64,000 bases of DNA from Nitrospirota bacterium (GTDB lineage: Bacteria > Nitrospirota > Nitrospiria > SBBL01 > JAADHI01): the NCBI GenBank assembly GCA_029261165.1, contig JAJDBV010000004.1, forward strand, positions 1 to 64,000. Reading direction: 5' to 3'. The position numbers and the translations under genes were made by a program. Each line of letters starts with the position of its first letter. The first letter of the stretch is position 1. Positions 1 through 8,358 of the stretch are shown here, piece after piece. The notes under the pieces are model-generated. The model did no database searches. It was not told the DNA's origin and saw nothing but the letters and a program-made list of their open reading frames with translations.

Positions 1-56
1 CCCCCCCGTGGCCCCCCCACTCCCCACCCCCCCGCGGGGGGGGGGGGCCATTGGGA
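1..56. repeat. C/G homopolymer low-complexity tract at window edge
   Basis: The first 56 bases are almost entirely runs of C followed by runs of G, unlike the A/T-richer sequence that follows. A tract this extreme at the very start of the sequence is more likely a contig-end assembly or sequencing artefact than biology. It could also form a very stable C-run/G-run hairpin. Nothing codes here. Confidence 0.6.
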
Positions 57-281
57 CCCAAATACCCTTCAAAAATTCATGAATTATCGAATGCAGGGAA
101 AAGTGGAGTGGTGTGGACTTATCTACAAATCCTTGGTTTAGTCTTGTAAAGGTTTTTATTTCAAATTTATATTTTCATGTTTCCTGCATTGAAATTGATC
201 TTAGGGAATGCACCTTGCCCAACCCTGGTAATTTGAGAGTCTCAACTGAGCTCTGACCTTGCTTCATTGGGGCTAAGGTGC

Positions 282-357
282 AGATGGAGAGTTACAAATG
301 CTACAAACGAAGGTCGACAAAGTCGCCTTAATTGATAAACTGGTAATCTCTCCATCT
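282..357 (-). ncRNA. candidate bridge RNA (seekRNA) of the IS110 element
   Basis: The non-coding flank on the 3' side of the transposase contains a long imperfect inverted repeat, AGATGGAGAGTTAC (282-295) against GTAATCTCTCCATCT (343-357), with one bulged base. It encloses a second hairpin, AAGGTCGAC-aaa-GTCGCCTT (about 309-328). IS110-family transposases are known to use an RNA encoded in an element end to pair with target and donor DNA, and a multi-stem RNA there is the expected signature. Strand and exact ends are inferred. The 3'-side position resembles the IS1111 subgroup. Confidence 0.4.
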
Positions 358-374
358 ACACACTAAGACAAATC

Positions 375-1673
375 CTACGCAGCCTCCTTCAATACGTTTT
401 GTGTCTTTGCATAACCATGAACATATTCACTCTGATCTCGTACAAGGGCAAAGATAATTCTGAGAAGCTTTCTGGCGATTGCAACCAGGGCTTTCATTTT
501 TACCATCCCTCGATCAAGGTATCGCTGATAAGTTTGGCGCATGATGCCGACGGGACAGACCATATGGACCGCCATACAATACAACAGCTTTCTTAAGAAA
601 GGGCGTCCTCTTTTGGAGATACGGCGACTACCTTGATGTTTGCCGGAGCTGATCTCAAAGAGGTCCAACCCGGCAAGTTTCGTGATTTCCGATACGGTTT
701 TATACTGCCTAAAATCTCCGACTTCACCGATCAAACCGGCTGCCGTGACCTCACCGATTCCTTTTATCGAAAGAATGGAGCGGTTGTAAGGAATCTGTTT
801 GAGATGCCCTGACATCTTTTCCTCCAGACCTTTGATAAAATGATCCGTTACATCGATCGTTTGTATGATACCGGTGATCTCAAAGGCAAGGCCTTCCTCT
901 CCCTGATCAATCCCTATGGTCTCTTTGGCTGCTACATAAAGGGCCTGGATACGCTTCCTGTCCACCTTTCCTCGGCTGATCTTTCTTAAGGAGTCGACCA
1001 TTGACTCAAAATCATATTCCAAAATATCCTTTGGGGTAGGAAAGTTTCTCAAAAGATACAGTGCACTCTTTTTCTTTATGTCTTTCATTAGGTGCAAAAA
1101 CTCAGGAAAAACCAAACAGATAATGTGTTGGAGTTGATTAAAGAGAGCGGTACGTCTCTTCATACTTCTTTCTCTGGCTTGAGACAGCCGTCGAAGCTCA
1201 GCGGCCGAACCCTCTGGAATGATGAGGCTAAGGGCGTGACCCAATTCGATGATGTCTGCGATGACCTTCGGGTCTTTCCTGTCGGTCTTATTCGGTGAGT
1301 TGCCTTGCAGCTCTTTGACACGCTTGCTATGCATCGAATTGACTTGGACCAGATGGATAGGTTTTTTCCGTAAGTAATGGATCAAAGACTCCGCATAAGG
1401 ACCTGTCGATTCAAAACCAAAGACCACTTCTTTTAAACGGTGGGTTTTCATGGCCTTATAAATCCGTCCCCAAAACTGATCAAATCCGGATCGGTTATTG
1501 GGGAACTCAAATGGCTTCGCCTCTGATCCATCGGGGCATCGATAATATCCCATATGTTTCGATTTGCTGATATCTACCGTGACAATGAGGGTCTTCCCTT
1601 TGACGAGTTGAACCTTGTGGGTAAGTTTTTTATTCAAAGCAATACTCCTTTCGTAGGTTGAAAAAACCAGCAT
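375..1673 (-). CDS. IS110-family transposase (DEDD recombinase)
   Basis: This encodes the DNA recombinase of an IS110-type element. The N-terminal RuvC-like DEDD domain shows Asp in VTVDISKSKH, Glu in FESTGPYAE, and the Asp pair in NKTDRKDPKVIAD. The C-terminal Transposase_20 domain shows the helix-hairpin-helix-like IKGIGEVTAAGLIGEVGDF and the basic GSRRISKRGRPFLRK segment carrying the family's conserved serine area. The length, about 430 aa, is normal and the frame looks intact. The first ATG has no ribosome-binding site, whereas AAAGGAG stands about 7 bases before a TTG at 1637, so the real start may be that TTG (420 aa). The neighbouring non-coding end carries a candidate bridge RNA. Confidence 0.9.
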   Translation of the reverse strand: MLVFSTYERSIALNKKLTHKVQLVKGKTLIVTVDISKSKHMGYYRCPDGSEAKPFEFPNNRSGFDQFWGRIYKAMKTHRLKEVVFGFESTGPYAESLIHYLRKKPIHLVQVNSMHSKRVKELQGNSPNKTDRKDPKVIADIIELGHALSLIIPEGSAAELRRLSQARERSMKRRTALFNQLQHIICLVFPEFLHLMKDIKKKSALYLLRNFPTPKDILEYDFESMVDSLRKISRGKVDRKRIQALYVAAKETIGIDQGEEGLAFEITGIIQTIDVTDHFIKGLEEKMSGHLKQIPYNRSILSIKGIGEVTAAGLIGEVGDFRQYKTVSEITKLAGLDLFEISSGKHQGSRRISKRGRPFLRKLLYCMAVHMVCPVGIMRQTYQRYLDRGMVKMKALVAIARKLLRIIFALVRDQSEYVHGYAKTQNVLKEAA

Positions 1674-1951
1674 ACTTACTGGTTCGTCATGAAAGAGTAT
1701 CGCCTTTTATGAGGGCTTAAACAATTTCTAGACTATAGCAAGCTACAAATCCTTAAGAAGGCAGAGATTCGAAATTAAGGATTACCGAAAAAAAGGGGGT
1801 ACAAGTCAGAGGTAATCCCGCATGGTCGAGACGCCTCTATACTCTGGTATTGCCAAAGGAAAGTAAAGAAACGCCCCTATCTCCTGACCCTTAATCGGGA
1901 CGCTCTAACCCAAACCGTCCAAACATAAGGGTGCAAGTCCACTTCGATCTT
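1674..1951. other. gap between IS110 and NTPase genes
   Basis: No convincing gene or RNA was found in these 278 bases. They include the right-hand copy of the 12-bp repeat at 1743-1754 and the presumed 5' end of the insertion sequence. Confidence 0.5.
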
Positions 1952-4900
1952 CTAACGAAGTGCTGTATTTAGTACTAATGCCTTGATTGTTACAGTATCT
2001 CTAGAGAGTTCTGCGGCTTTCCCGTCAAATTGTTTTTGCGCCTCCACGGAAGGCAATCCTGGAGCCTGTCGTTTTCTTGAGTCCGCCCCATCCCATTGCA
2101 AACAATTGAACCATCCTATAAGGTAGAGACCAAATCGGCATTGGTTGTCTTTCAAGTATCGATTCAAAAGCTGGTTTTCCATCGCTTGATTCAGGCCTGG
2201 ATTCCAGCATCCTTTTACCTCGATAATGGCAGTGATCACATCGTACTTATTTCCATTTGAGTCTCGCCTGATTGCGTTTACATGAATGTCGGTCCTCTCT
2301 CCGGGAGAGCCTCCTTGTCCCTTTCGAATTACGACTTCCCGGTTTACAACAATTCCTCTCTGCCTAAGATCTTCATCGAGATGGATTTTCACAAAATCTG
2401 AAAGACTTTCCTCTTCCTTGGGCCTATACTTCTTCTTATGTGCATCCCATAAGAAGATCACAGATGGTGTCTCTCCCTGGAGTTTGATCTCTAGCCTGGA
2501 CAACGACTCTAATAAAATATCCAGCAGTTGTTCTCCATTCTGAACCAGGCGGGTTTGCTGACTCGATGCAAGTTTAAGAATGTCCTTTGGGCATAGTGGG
2601 ATCCAGCTGCCTTGCCGGGCCCGCTCTTGAGCTTCTAGGAGAACCCACTTGAGCCAATCAATTTCTGGAAGCTCACTTATAATCTTTCGAATTGCCTCAC
2701 AAGCCTCCGGCACCCCACGACTTTTCAGCGCTCCCAAAAGAGAATCCCTGAATTCGGCAATGGCCCGGCGTGGTGTTACGATTCCCGCCCCCTCCAACTC
2801 CGGGTCTTCCCGGTGTGGGAACTGCCGTGCCATCCAAATGTAGAGACTGGCCAATTGGTCCTCAGTTAGTCGCTGTACAACAACCTCTTGGTGGAAGGAT
2901 CTAACCGCAACTTCAGAAATCACCAGTCTGCCTAAATCGACCTCAATTTGGATTGCTGGCCAAACAGCTTGCCAACCTCCATTCCTGGCATGAGTCAGGA
3001 GAACCCGTGTGGACGTGATTGCCTTTGCCCTTGCGTCCTCACCCTCTGGGAGTGGGATAATTAAGCACGACTCAGCAAATGTGGTCGCTCCGGCAACATC
3101 ATGATCGATCAACTCCCCGAGGAGAGCACCCATTGCTTCCGGCTTCAAGCTCGGATTCTTCACTTTACCCAGAAGCGCCGCCTTCAAACGATCATCCCAA
3201 CAATATTTCACCTTATCCAAGGAGAAGAGATCGCCGTGATCTCGATTCTCCTGATCGATCAAAAGCCCCAAGACCCTGACGACCTCACTCGGTACTTTTT
3301 GGTATCCCACCTCAACTAAGCGGCACTGTATCTCCCGATCATCAATCTCAGAGGTGTTTGGGTAGGCAAGAATGATAGGAACCCATTTTCCCCATACCAG
3401 GGGAGCTAAGGTGGCAATCTGATCGTGCGCCTCCTTATAGAGCAGATATAGGGCACGATAACCTGCCGCTGCTGGAAAATGGAAGACTTTTTGGCCTAGC
3501 CACTCCTCGACTTGCGGACTCTGCTCCTGAAGATATCTTTTCGATAAGGTGATCAACCTAGCCTGGGTGGCCAAATTCGCTCCCTTCCATCCAGGAAATG
3601 ACCTGATATCGGCTTCTATGGCTGGCACGTAATGTGTACTATCAGGTTCCAGGGTCATTTCACGAATCAACATCCACCATCTTGAGGAGTCGCCCGATTC
3701 GCATTGCTCCAAAAGTTGCGCCACCCGTTCCGAGGGAGGCGGATCGAGAAGCGGGCGGTTTTGATTCCGGTCCTCCCAATCCTTCATCCTCTGGTAATCC
3801 CTTTTCATCCGCTCGGCCCGAGGCGAGTTCAACTCAATCGGGCCAGTGAGCCAAGAGAAGGTTTCAGCTAGGATCGGACAACTCTTACACGTGCTCAGAA
3901 TGATCTCCAGTTGTTCGCGGTCATGGCGATCGAAAGCACGCTCGATGGTCCGCGCCCACACTCTTTGGCGAATCCCCAATTCCGATTGTAGGAGACGGTC
4001 TACCATCCATGGGACATCTTTACTCAAAACAATCGGCACCTGAGAGACGACTGGCAGTACGGCTTCATCGTTGGGATCTGAGATAAGTTCAACCATTGAT
4101 TCAATCAGACGATGTCGCCTTTCATTATTTTCGGCGATCTCCTCGCGAAAGGGTGACTTGACCCATTTGCATAAAATAGGATGATCGTGTTTGAGGCGTG
4201 AAAGAGCTGCTTTTGCAAATGACGCCCGAATGTCGGGATCCTCTAGGTGTTTCCATCCTGATAGAAGGATGCCATCAATGAGATCCTCAAATGGGCTCAG
4301 ACTATCTTCGAAAGCCCCCCGGCTCTCGACCCATTTGAGCGCAACCGGGAGATTTGTCGGCTCAAGTTGTTTGACAATTTCTGATGAAAGGAAGCGATGA
4401 TATGACCCGATAAAATTGTCGCGCTTCGGGGGTATGATGGCGCAGAAGAGTTCTTCCGCAGAAAGTTGACTCGGCCATAACGCAAGTAGGGTGTATCCTT
4501 TCAATTCATCATCCGTATCGTCTTCGGCCGAAGCCACTGCAAGCGGCTTCAGTCTTGCCTTCGTTGGCTCGTCGCCTATTTTCCAGAGGGCACATACAGC
4601 TCCAACACGGATCGAAAGCGACTCTTCTAAATTGAGGGCGATGTTCAACAACTCCTCTTGAATCTCTTTTAACGCGCAGGCATCTGCAATGTTGATTGCG
4701 GCGCACCTGGCCGTAAGTCTTTTCCCCCTGTTGGCGATATACGGGCGAAGCTGTTCGGCCAATCCCGGGTGGACTAGCTTGGCATATCTGTTGGCACTCC
4801 CAATTTTCGTGTCCAGGATTCTCTCCTCATCAAAAGCCTCAAGTAGATGCTCAACGAGGGCCTCTCTCTCTTGTAGATCCGCAGTTGTGACATCGCTTCG

Positions 4901-6226
4901 GAGCAAAATTTCAGGTTCATTCCTCATAGTCTCTTTGAAGACATCAGCTCTCATCCCCGAAAGCCAGGCTAGTGATTCATGGAGTTGGGGCACAAATTTC
5001 TCATCAGGATCGTTCGGATGGAGAAAGAGACTCATAATTTGGGGAAGCGTCAGCTTATGCCTGGCCAGATAGTATGCCGCCAGAAATTCGGCGTAGGTGC
5101 GATGAGCCCACCCCATTCGTTCTGGCCCCCTCGAACTGAATAATCCTGTACCGGCGACCTCTCGGATAACCGCTTCTGTAACCTCAAAAGTCCCACCATC
5201 AGAGCCTTCTTTTTTGCCACAGAGATCGCGAATCTCGATGTCCTCCTCTGGAATATCACCCAGACTGACCCTTGTTGAAATGGCATATCGATTGCAAATA
5301 ATCATCATTGCGGCCATGCGTGCCGCAACAGTCAGCCGCTGATCGGCATCCAACGATCCTGTGAGGCCGGCTTCATGTCTGCTCTTGCTTACCTCCTTGC
5401 AGAGGAGACGACAGCCATCTTCATAGAGCTTGAGTTGTGTCGAAGGAAGACAACCTGATCTTTTATAGGTATTTAGAAGAAAGTTTAGAGTCACCGGCTT
5501 GATCGCAAATGGAACCGCAGAGGCACGATCAACTTCTTGCATGAAAGAATCAAGATCAATCCCCTTCCCTCGTGCCGTCTCTACAACATCTCTCCGGCGA
5601 AGCGGGACCAACTCATATACCTTTGTTAATTCTTCGCCCCATAGACCTTTGAGCTTCTCCTCCATGCTACTAGGCCAATCTGCGGTCCTACAGGCAATGC
5701 GAAGAAAGAGCCGATCAGTTGGGTACTTCGGCAACTCCTCGACAAGGAGTTTCGATACGACTTTAATCTGTAATAAACACTCATCGAGGCTATCCAAAAA
5801 CAAGTGAAGCCGGTGGGCTCCTTGCTGCCATGCTATGAACTCGGGGTTCTCAAAGATTGATTGACAGAGTCTGCCATCTGTCTGGTACGCTCCCAAATCA
5901 AACCACAGCGCAATATCCATTGTGGATTCAAGCTGTTCTCGAATTTTGGAATACTCCCTTTTCAAGGCCGTCGTCTTCCCCATTCCGGGCTCACCCAATA
6001 GCCCAAGGCATCTTGTATTCGATATTGATTCAAACGGTACAATATCAAGATCGAGCAGATGTCCCCATTCAGAATCAGGATCAAGAAGATAGCCTCTATC
6101 GGAGAGATCGACCTTGCCTTCTCTTGGGCACCAGAATCTCTTCCTCCCATAGTTGCTTGCAGCCATCATTTGTTGTCTAAACCCTCCAAACTTCTCACAC
6201 AGTATGATGGAACTTACTTCAGTCAA
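1952..6226 (-). CDS. NACHT-like STAND NTPase with C-terminal PD-(D/E)xK nuclease
   Basis: This is a 1424-aa cytoplasmic protein probably acting in anti-phage defence. A P-loop GEPGMGKT lies at residues 78-85 and a Walker B of NACHT style, LFLDSLDE, at 142-149. A very long, mostly helical middle section, which looks like repeat-rich sensor sequence, follows. The last ~120 residues contain ERTD (Asp near 1313) and, 20-odd residues later, IIEVKG (Glu-Val-Lys near 1336-1338), the spacing of a restriction-type nuclease core. Known Avs proteins carry the effector at the N terminus; here it is C-terminal. The TTG start at 6226 has no clear ribosome-binding site. The ATG pair at 6169/6166 follows GGAGGG by about 12 bases and could be used instead. 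The NTPase call is firm; the defence role is inferred. Confidence 0.75.
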   Translation of the reverse strand: MTEVSSIILCEKFGGFRQQMMAASNYGRKRFWCPREGKVDLSDRGYLLDPDSEWGHLLDLDIVPFESISNTRCLGLLGEPGMGKTTALKREYSKIREQLESTMDIALWFDLGAYQTDGRLCQSIFENPEFIAWQQGAHRLHLFLDSLDECLLQIKVVSKLLVEELPKYPTDRLFLRIACRTADWPSSMEEKLKGLWGEELTKVYELVPLRRRDVVETARGKGIDLDSFMQEVDRASAVPFAIKPVTLNFLLNTYKRSGCLPSTQLKLYEDGCRLLCKEVSKSRHEAGLTGSLDADQRLTVAARMAAMMIICNRYAISTRVSLGDIPEEDIEIRDLCGKKEGSDGGTFEVTEAVIREVAGTGLFSSRGPERMGWAHRTYAEFLAAYYLARHKLTLPQIMSLFLHPNDPDEKFVPQLHESLAWLSGMRADVFKETMRNEPEILLRSDVTTADLQEREALVEHLLEAFDEERILDTKIGSANRYAKLVHPGLAEQLRPYIANRGKRLTARCAAINIADACALKEIQEELLNIALNLEESLSIRVGAVCALWKIGDEPTKARLKPLAVASAEDDTDDELKGYTLLALWPSQLSAEELFCAIIPPKRDNFIGSYHRFLSSEIVKQLEPTNLPVALKWVESRGAFEDSLSPFEDLIDGILLSGWKHLEDPDIRASFAKAALSRLKHDHPILCKWVKSPFREEIAENNERRHRLIESMVELISDPNDEAVLPVVSQVPIVLSKDVPWMVDRLLQSELGIRQRVWARTIERAFDRHDREQLEIILSTCKSCPILAETFSWLTGPIELNSPRAERMKRDYQRMKDWEDRNQNRPLLDPPPSERVAQLLEQCESGDSSRWWMLIREMTLEPDSTHYVPAIEADIRSFPGWKGANLATQARLITLSKRYLQEQSPQVEEWLGQKVFHFPAAAGYRALYLLYKEAHDQIATLAPLVWGKWVPIILAYPNTSEIDDREIQCRLVEVGYQKVPSEVVRVLGLLIDQENRDHGDLFSLDKVKYCWDDRLKAALLGKVKNPSLKPEAMGALLGELIDHDVAGATTFAESCLIIPLPEGEDARAKAITSTRVLLTHARNGGWQAVWPAIQIEVDLGRLVISEVAVRSFHQEVVVQRLTEDQLASLYIWMARQFPHREDPELEGAGIVTPRRAIAEFRDSLLGALKSRGVPEACEAIRKIISELPEIDWLKWVLLEAQERARQGSWIPLCPKDILKLASSQQTRLVQNGEQLLDILLESLSRLEIKLQGETPSVIFLWDAHKKKYRPKEEESLSDFVKIHLDEDLRQRGIVVNREVVIRKGQGGSPGERTDIHVNAIRRDSNGNKYDVITAIIEVKGCWNPGLNQAMENQLLNRYLKDNQCRFGLYLIGWFNCLQWDGADSRKRQAPGLPSVEAQKQFDGKAAELSRDTVTIKALVLNTALR

Positions 6227-6232
6227 AACGTT

Positions 6233-6475
6233 TTAAAAAGGTCGCTTCTGTTTACCTTTTGAGAGGTGCTTTCTCAACCTCTTAAGACCTTCTATGTATA
6301 CCGCTATTTTCCTAACATCCTTTTCATCATACACCGCATAAATGATACTGCTCGTAGGACCTAATTGCAATCCTCCCTTTAAGAGAAGGGGATCTAAATT
6401 CACTGGTCTTATCTTTCTCATTGAGATATACGCCTGCCTTGTCCAATGCCTCAGAAGTGTGTCAATGAAAAACAC
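6233..6475 (-). CDS. small hypothetical protein (80 aa) upstream of the NTPase
   Basis: No family recognised. The predicted product has a hydrophobic/aromatic patch (SSIIYAVYDEKD) followed by a strongly basic C terminus (KRLRKHLSKGKQKR). It ends only 6 bases before the NTPase frame begins, so it could be translated with it as a short leader gene or sensor partner. The start is uncertain because several Met codons occur in the first 20 residues and none has a strong ribosome-binding site. It may be a chance ORF. Confidence 0.35.
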   Translation of the reverse strand: MFFIDTLLRHWTRQAYISMRKIRPVNLDPLLLKGGLQLGPTSSIIYAVYDEKDVRKIAVYIEGLKRLRKHLSKGKQKRPF

Positions 6476-6602
6476 ACAAAGTTGATGCCTTCTGCCTCAA
6501 AAAGGGGACACCTATTTTCGCCGATTTACAATGGAAACTTTGTATTCTGGGTTAGACCTTAAGGTTGTTTGGTACAGGGAAAAAGTGATGCTTGTTCTCC
6601 CT

Positions 6603-6884
6603 CTAAGCCAAAGAGAAGTGGAAGGTCACGGACTTGAGCTGTCCGCATTCACATCTCACCATCGCGGCACAACTCACTTTGGTTGGATCATTGAAGTTGA
6701 CAATTACTTTGAGGTCATCGCAGTGGCAACTTATGGCCTGATCTCTTATCGACTCTTCGATATGTTGTTTACAGCGCTCCCTTGTTTCAGGCTTCAAGGT
6801 ATCATCTAAAAAGCGATAGCTACTTACCATGTACGCGATCCCTTCCCCATCTGGCCCGTGCCCATAAACCTCTCTCTTACTCAG
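6603..6884 (-). CDS. small cysteine-containing hypothetical, probable CTG start
   Basis: Unrecognised product. The frame stays open well upstream of its first ATG (6830), with protein-like sequence (SKREVYGHGPDGEGIAYM). The best upstream start is a CTG at 6884-6882 that overlaps the stop of the preceding 56-aa gene as CTGA, equivalent to the usual ATGA coupling. That gives 93 aa. Cysteines appear as CHC and CEC in the C-terminal half and could bind a metal. Translational coupling to the upstream gene supports coding. If only the ATG is used the protein is 75 aa. Confidence 0.5.
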   Translation of the reverse strand: MSKREVYGHGPDGEGIAYMVSSYRFLDDTLKPETRERCKQHIEESIRDQAISCHCDDLKVIVNFNDPTKVSCAAMVRCECGQLKSVTFHFSLA

Positions 6885-7051
6885 CTCCTCGGAAGGGAAG
6901 CTTTCAGCTTTTTGATCTCTTCCAGGACTTCCTCCTTTTTCAAGATCCCATTCGCATCTAAAAGATTGATTAGGGCCTCTTGGGTCAAGACATTACTCAT
7001 CAACAGCTCTTCAAACGAAACCACTTCTTTTGGATCTAGTTTTTCTGCCAC
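6881..7051 (-). CDS. small acidic helical protein (56 aa)
   Basis: A GTG start follows a perfect AAGGAGGT ribosome-binding site with 5-base spacing. The 56-aa product is acidic and helical: LDPKEVVSFEELLMSNVL, then TQEALINLLDANGIL, then KKEEVLEEIKKLK, a charged amphipathic helix. The shape resembles small coiled-coil or assembly-factor proteins, but no family is assigned. The gene begins 9 bases after the stop of the secreted endonuclease gene and is coupled to the gene below by a CTGA overlap, so the three probably form one transcript. Confidence 0.6.
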   Translation of the reverse strand: MAEKLDPKEVVSFEELLMSNVLTQEALINLLDANGILKKEEVLEEIKKLKASLPRS

Positions 7052-7060
7052 GATACCTCC

Positions 7061-7990
7061 TTACCAAAGTCCCGGTTGTTTCGTTCCTTCTATCACGGTC
7101 TCAACACCATCTTCAATCTCAGAGAGGAAATCAAGGCCAGTGAGATTTTCTACTTCATCGACGGTAGTGATGTATTTTGAAAGATCGCTCGTCTTGAGCT
7201 TCTTGTTTCTCAAGACAAAGGCGATTACCTCAACCCTTGCCGGATCAAAGATGACCTTGAAGAAATGGGTCGGGACGGCGACATTGCCGTCACCGATGGT
7301 CTTAAAGCTACCCTCAAAGATTGGTCCAGTGACGATGTAAAGGTCTCCTCTTTCAGTAGCCCATTTCCTAACCTTGGTCTCAAGCGATTTCCAAATGCCA
7401 CGATTAAATCCCGCTCCGACCTGTGGAGCCATATTAGACAAAAGAAAACTCTCCCTCATCGCCAGTATAGACCACTTCATTGCTCCAGCCGGGGCCATGT
7501 GCCCCCGGTCATAACCGCTCCCTCTGTAGTCCTTCTTTTCAGATCGATCTCCCCGGTTCAAATCCGGGTCGGGCCTGAACCTATCAACTCGCGGTTGCGT
7601 TCCGGCGACTTTCTCTCTTGTAAGATGATAGGCCACCCAGTCAGCAACTTTGAGTTCAGCATCATGAGAGAGCGCATAGCCAAGCCGACAGAGGAGAACA
7701 GGCTCATTACTTGGTACTCCGAACTTGAGGTGTTCATCACAACCAGAAAGCCCTTCCGGAAGGATAGGGGCAGAAGAATTGCCAGATGAGGTTGAACCCC
7801 CTGCCAGAGCTTCTTGCATCTCTGTTTTGCTGGCAAATGACCGACCAGAAAATTGTCCTTTGTGACATTCGTAAATCTCCGCCGTCCGGTTGCTGTGACA
7901 ACCAAAGGAGTCAAGTCCGCCCCGGTGGGCTAGGGTAGGAGAGGGAGCCATCAGGATGAAGAATAAGAGGGTCAGGCTTTTCGTTCTCAC
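7061..7990 (-). CDS. secreted DNA/RNA non-specific endonuclease
   Basis: This 309-aa metal-dependent nuclease of the NUC (DNA/RNA non-specific endonuclease) family probably acts outside the cytoplasm, degrading single- or double-stranded nucleic acid. A signal peptide (about residues 1-21, ending SPTLA) precedes a short Cys/His segment (GLDSFGCHSNRTAEIYECH) of the kind sometimes attached to secreted nucleases. The catalytic signature DRGH is at 161-164, with SNMAPQ around 185-190 and the metal-ligand Asn in FNRGIW near 195. Size and motifs are complete. It is first in a minus-strand group with two or more small proteins. It could serve nutrient scavenging or defence. Confidence 0.88.
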   Translation of the reverse strand: MRTKSLTLLFFILMAPSPTLAHRGGLDSFGCHSNRTAEIYECHKGQFSGRSFASKTEMQEALAGGSTSSGNSSAPILPEGLSGCDEHLKFGVPSNEPVLLCRLGYALSHDAELKVADWVAYHLTREKVAGTQPRVDRFRPDPDLNRGDRSEKKDYRGSGYDRGHMAPAGAMKWSILAMRESFLLSNMAPQVGAGFNRGIWKSLETKVRKWATERGDLYIVTGPIFEGSFKTIGDGNVAVPTHFFKVIFDPARVEVIAFVLRNKKLKTSDLSKYITTVDEVENLTGLDFLSEIEDGVETVIEGTKQPGLW

Positions 7991-8358
7991 GGGAAAGATC
8001 CTTTCGGGATATAAATTGAGGAGGAGCGGTGAGGGTTATTATAGGGGAGCTCAAAGAAGAATGAAATAGGGGAGTAAACTGTCGATTCTTCAATATAGCT
8101 TTATCGGTATTTTTGGCTCCTCACCGTACGGAAGAGTACGCCTTGATCTCCAAAAAGACCTCTGGCTTTTTCTTTCAGACGACTAGACGGTTTCCAAGAT
8201 CACCGCCGACTTACGGACATAGGGGTCAAAGAGAGGAGTTATCCCTCTGATCCAATAATATGAGAATGCCAAGCTGAGATGGATGAGATATTTTAAGGAA
8301 TGCGGGTAGAAATAGATTGGAGAGGAAGATCCAATTAATTAAACGGGTAGTGCTGTTT
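7991..8358. other. gap between endonuclease and SIR2-like genes
   Basis: No gene is supported in these 368 bases. A short stem, AAAAAGACC-tct-GGCTTTTT (about 8152-8171), is a possible weak terminator downstream of the SIR2-like gene. The 100 bases before the endonuclease start presumably hold its promoter, but no strong -35/-10 pair was identified. Confidence 0.4.

Larger units (their letters stand above)
123..1754 (-). mobile_element. IS110-family insertion sequence, approximate extent
   Basis: The transposase gene is flanked by a long non-coding stretch on its 3' side and a short one on its 5' side, the layout expected of IS110-type elements, which lack classical terminal inverted repeats. 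An exact 12-bp direct repeat, CTACAAATCCTT, occurs at 123-134 and 1743-1754, just outside the coding and structured parts, and is used here as a provisional boundary. IS110 elements normally duplicate only a core dinucleotide, so this repeat may be fortuitous. The true ends need comparison with an empty site. Confidence 0.45.

Noticed and set aside
4689..5072. 127-aa plus-strand open frame
   Set aside because: It lies wholly inside the NACHT-like NTPase gene on the other strand, is Ser/Leu-rich as expected for an antisense shadow, and has no ribosome-binding site.
6858..7340. 160-aa plus-strand open frame
   Set aside because: Antisense to the 56-aa gene and the endonuclease 3' end, both of which have strong motifs or signals; its Ser/Phe-rich composition is typical of a shadow.
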